The position numbers were made by a program, and so were the translations under genes. This document shows positions 63,731 through 64,000 of a stretch of DNA of 64,000 nt, piece after piece (the first letter of the stretch is position 1; every line of letters starts with the position of its first letter). The notes under the pieces are model-generated. The model saw nothing but the letters and a program-made list of their open reading frames with translations, was not told the origin of the DNA and ran no database searches. Source of the stretch: Candidatus Limnocylindrales bacterium (lineage in GTDB: Bacteria; Desulfobacterota; Binatia; UBA1149; CAITLU01); assembly GCA_035626395.1 (NCBI GenBank), contig DASPNR010000007.1, forward strand, positions 519,150 through 583,149. The letters are read 5' to 3'.

Positions 63731-64000
63731 AACCACCGCAGGCTCCGATCACCTGTTTCCCGAAAAGCGCTAGCTGAGCACTGGCACCGCGCCCGTGTGC
63801 CGCAGTCCGCGTGAAAGCTCACACGTGGGCGTGGAAACTGCTGAGAAAGGTTGTATCAACCGCGGCGCGGGGACAGGAAAGGACAGGAAAGCGGTACCAG
63901 CAAGCCTTCGCGGCATTCGCGCAGTTGTCAGAATGGACCTTATCGGACCCGGGCGAGACCATAGAACCGGTGGCGATACGATGCGGAAGTGCGTTTGAAT
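63731..64000. other. Region after IS91 transposase, non-coding at window edge
   Basis: These 270 bases show no convincing gene; a 67-codon frame at 63795-63998 is Arg/Gly-biased and not protein-like. A perfect 10-base tandem duplication GGACAGGAAA is at 63871-63880 and 63881-63890. One end of the IS91 element may lie here. Confidence 0.45.

Noticed and set aside
63795..63998. 67-codon frame at the right edge
   Set aside because: The translation is not protein-like and no ribosome-binding site or family match is visible.

Overview
This is a 64 kb, very GC-rich, gene-dense bacterial chromosome segment with no rRNA, tRNA or CRISPR array that I could recognise. The gene mix fits a Gram-negative deltaproteobacterium-like lineage. 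It has a FadL-type porin, lipoproteins with lipoboxes, several F420/LLM-type oxidoreductases, and secreted beta-helix proteins with DUF4215-like cysteine repeats and Thr-rich tails. A Binatota (Candidatus Binatia) or myxobacterium-like soil or sediment organism is my best guess. This is inferred from protein families only.

Layout. 0-7.5 kb: a truncated L,D-transpeptidase, a MAPEG protein, small membrane proteins including a DoxX-like one, a phospholipase-D-type lipoprotein, thiL, a HAD phosphatase and a hemerythrin with a histone-like tail. 7.8-16 kb: an F420/LLM oxidoreductase, larB, a LolA-like periplasmic protein, two translationally coupled secreted beta-helix proteins, and a secreted trypsin-fold protein whose catalytic Ser is Asp. 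16-20.3 kb: sbcD-sbcC. 20.4-26.9 kb: a complete SUF iron-sulfur operon (rrf2-sufB-sufC-sufD-sufS-sufU-sufT) behind one promoter/operator region. 27-35 kb: a cytochrome P450, a BASS transporter coupled to a large glucosidase-like protein, a SbmA/BacA-type ABC exporter and a TerB protein.

35-45.5 kb is a catabolic block. It holds TetR plus a nitronate-monooxygenase-like flavoprotein; a four-gene operon (extradiol dioxygenase, atypical SDR, FAD monooxygenase, FAH-family lipoprotein) divergent from an AraC regulator; a haloalkane dehalogenase; and an aldehyde dehydrogenase. Together these suggest hydroxylation and meta-cleavage of an aromatic compound and handling of halogenated or aldehyde intermediates, but a full pathway is not present.

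45.4-64 kb: a remnant of a GFA-family gene, an exported protein made of 11-residue repeats (LEA-like), a secreted Cys-rich protein, TetR, a DJ-1/PfpI protein, a ferritin-like diiron protein, a D-threonine-aldolase-like PLP enzyme, PrsW, a large membrane protein with an LLM enzyme, an FG-GAP lipoprotein, a FadL-like porin, an acetyl-CoA-synthetase-like ligase with another LLM enzyme, a membrane-anchored SNase-like nuclease, and at the right edge an IS91-family transposase.

I see no clear new multi-gene defence or mobile system. The most unusual items are the hemerythrin with a basic tail, the pseudo-protease, the 11-mer repeat protein, the aromatic operon with two atypical members, and the GFA remnant.
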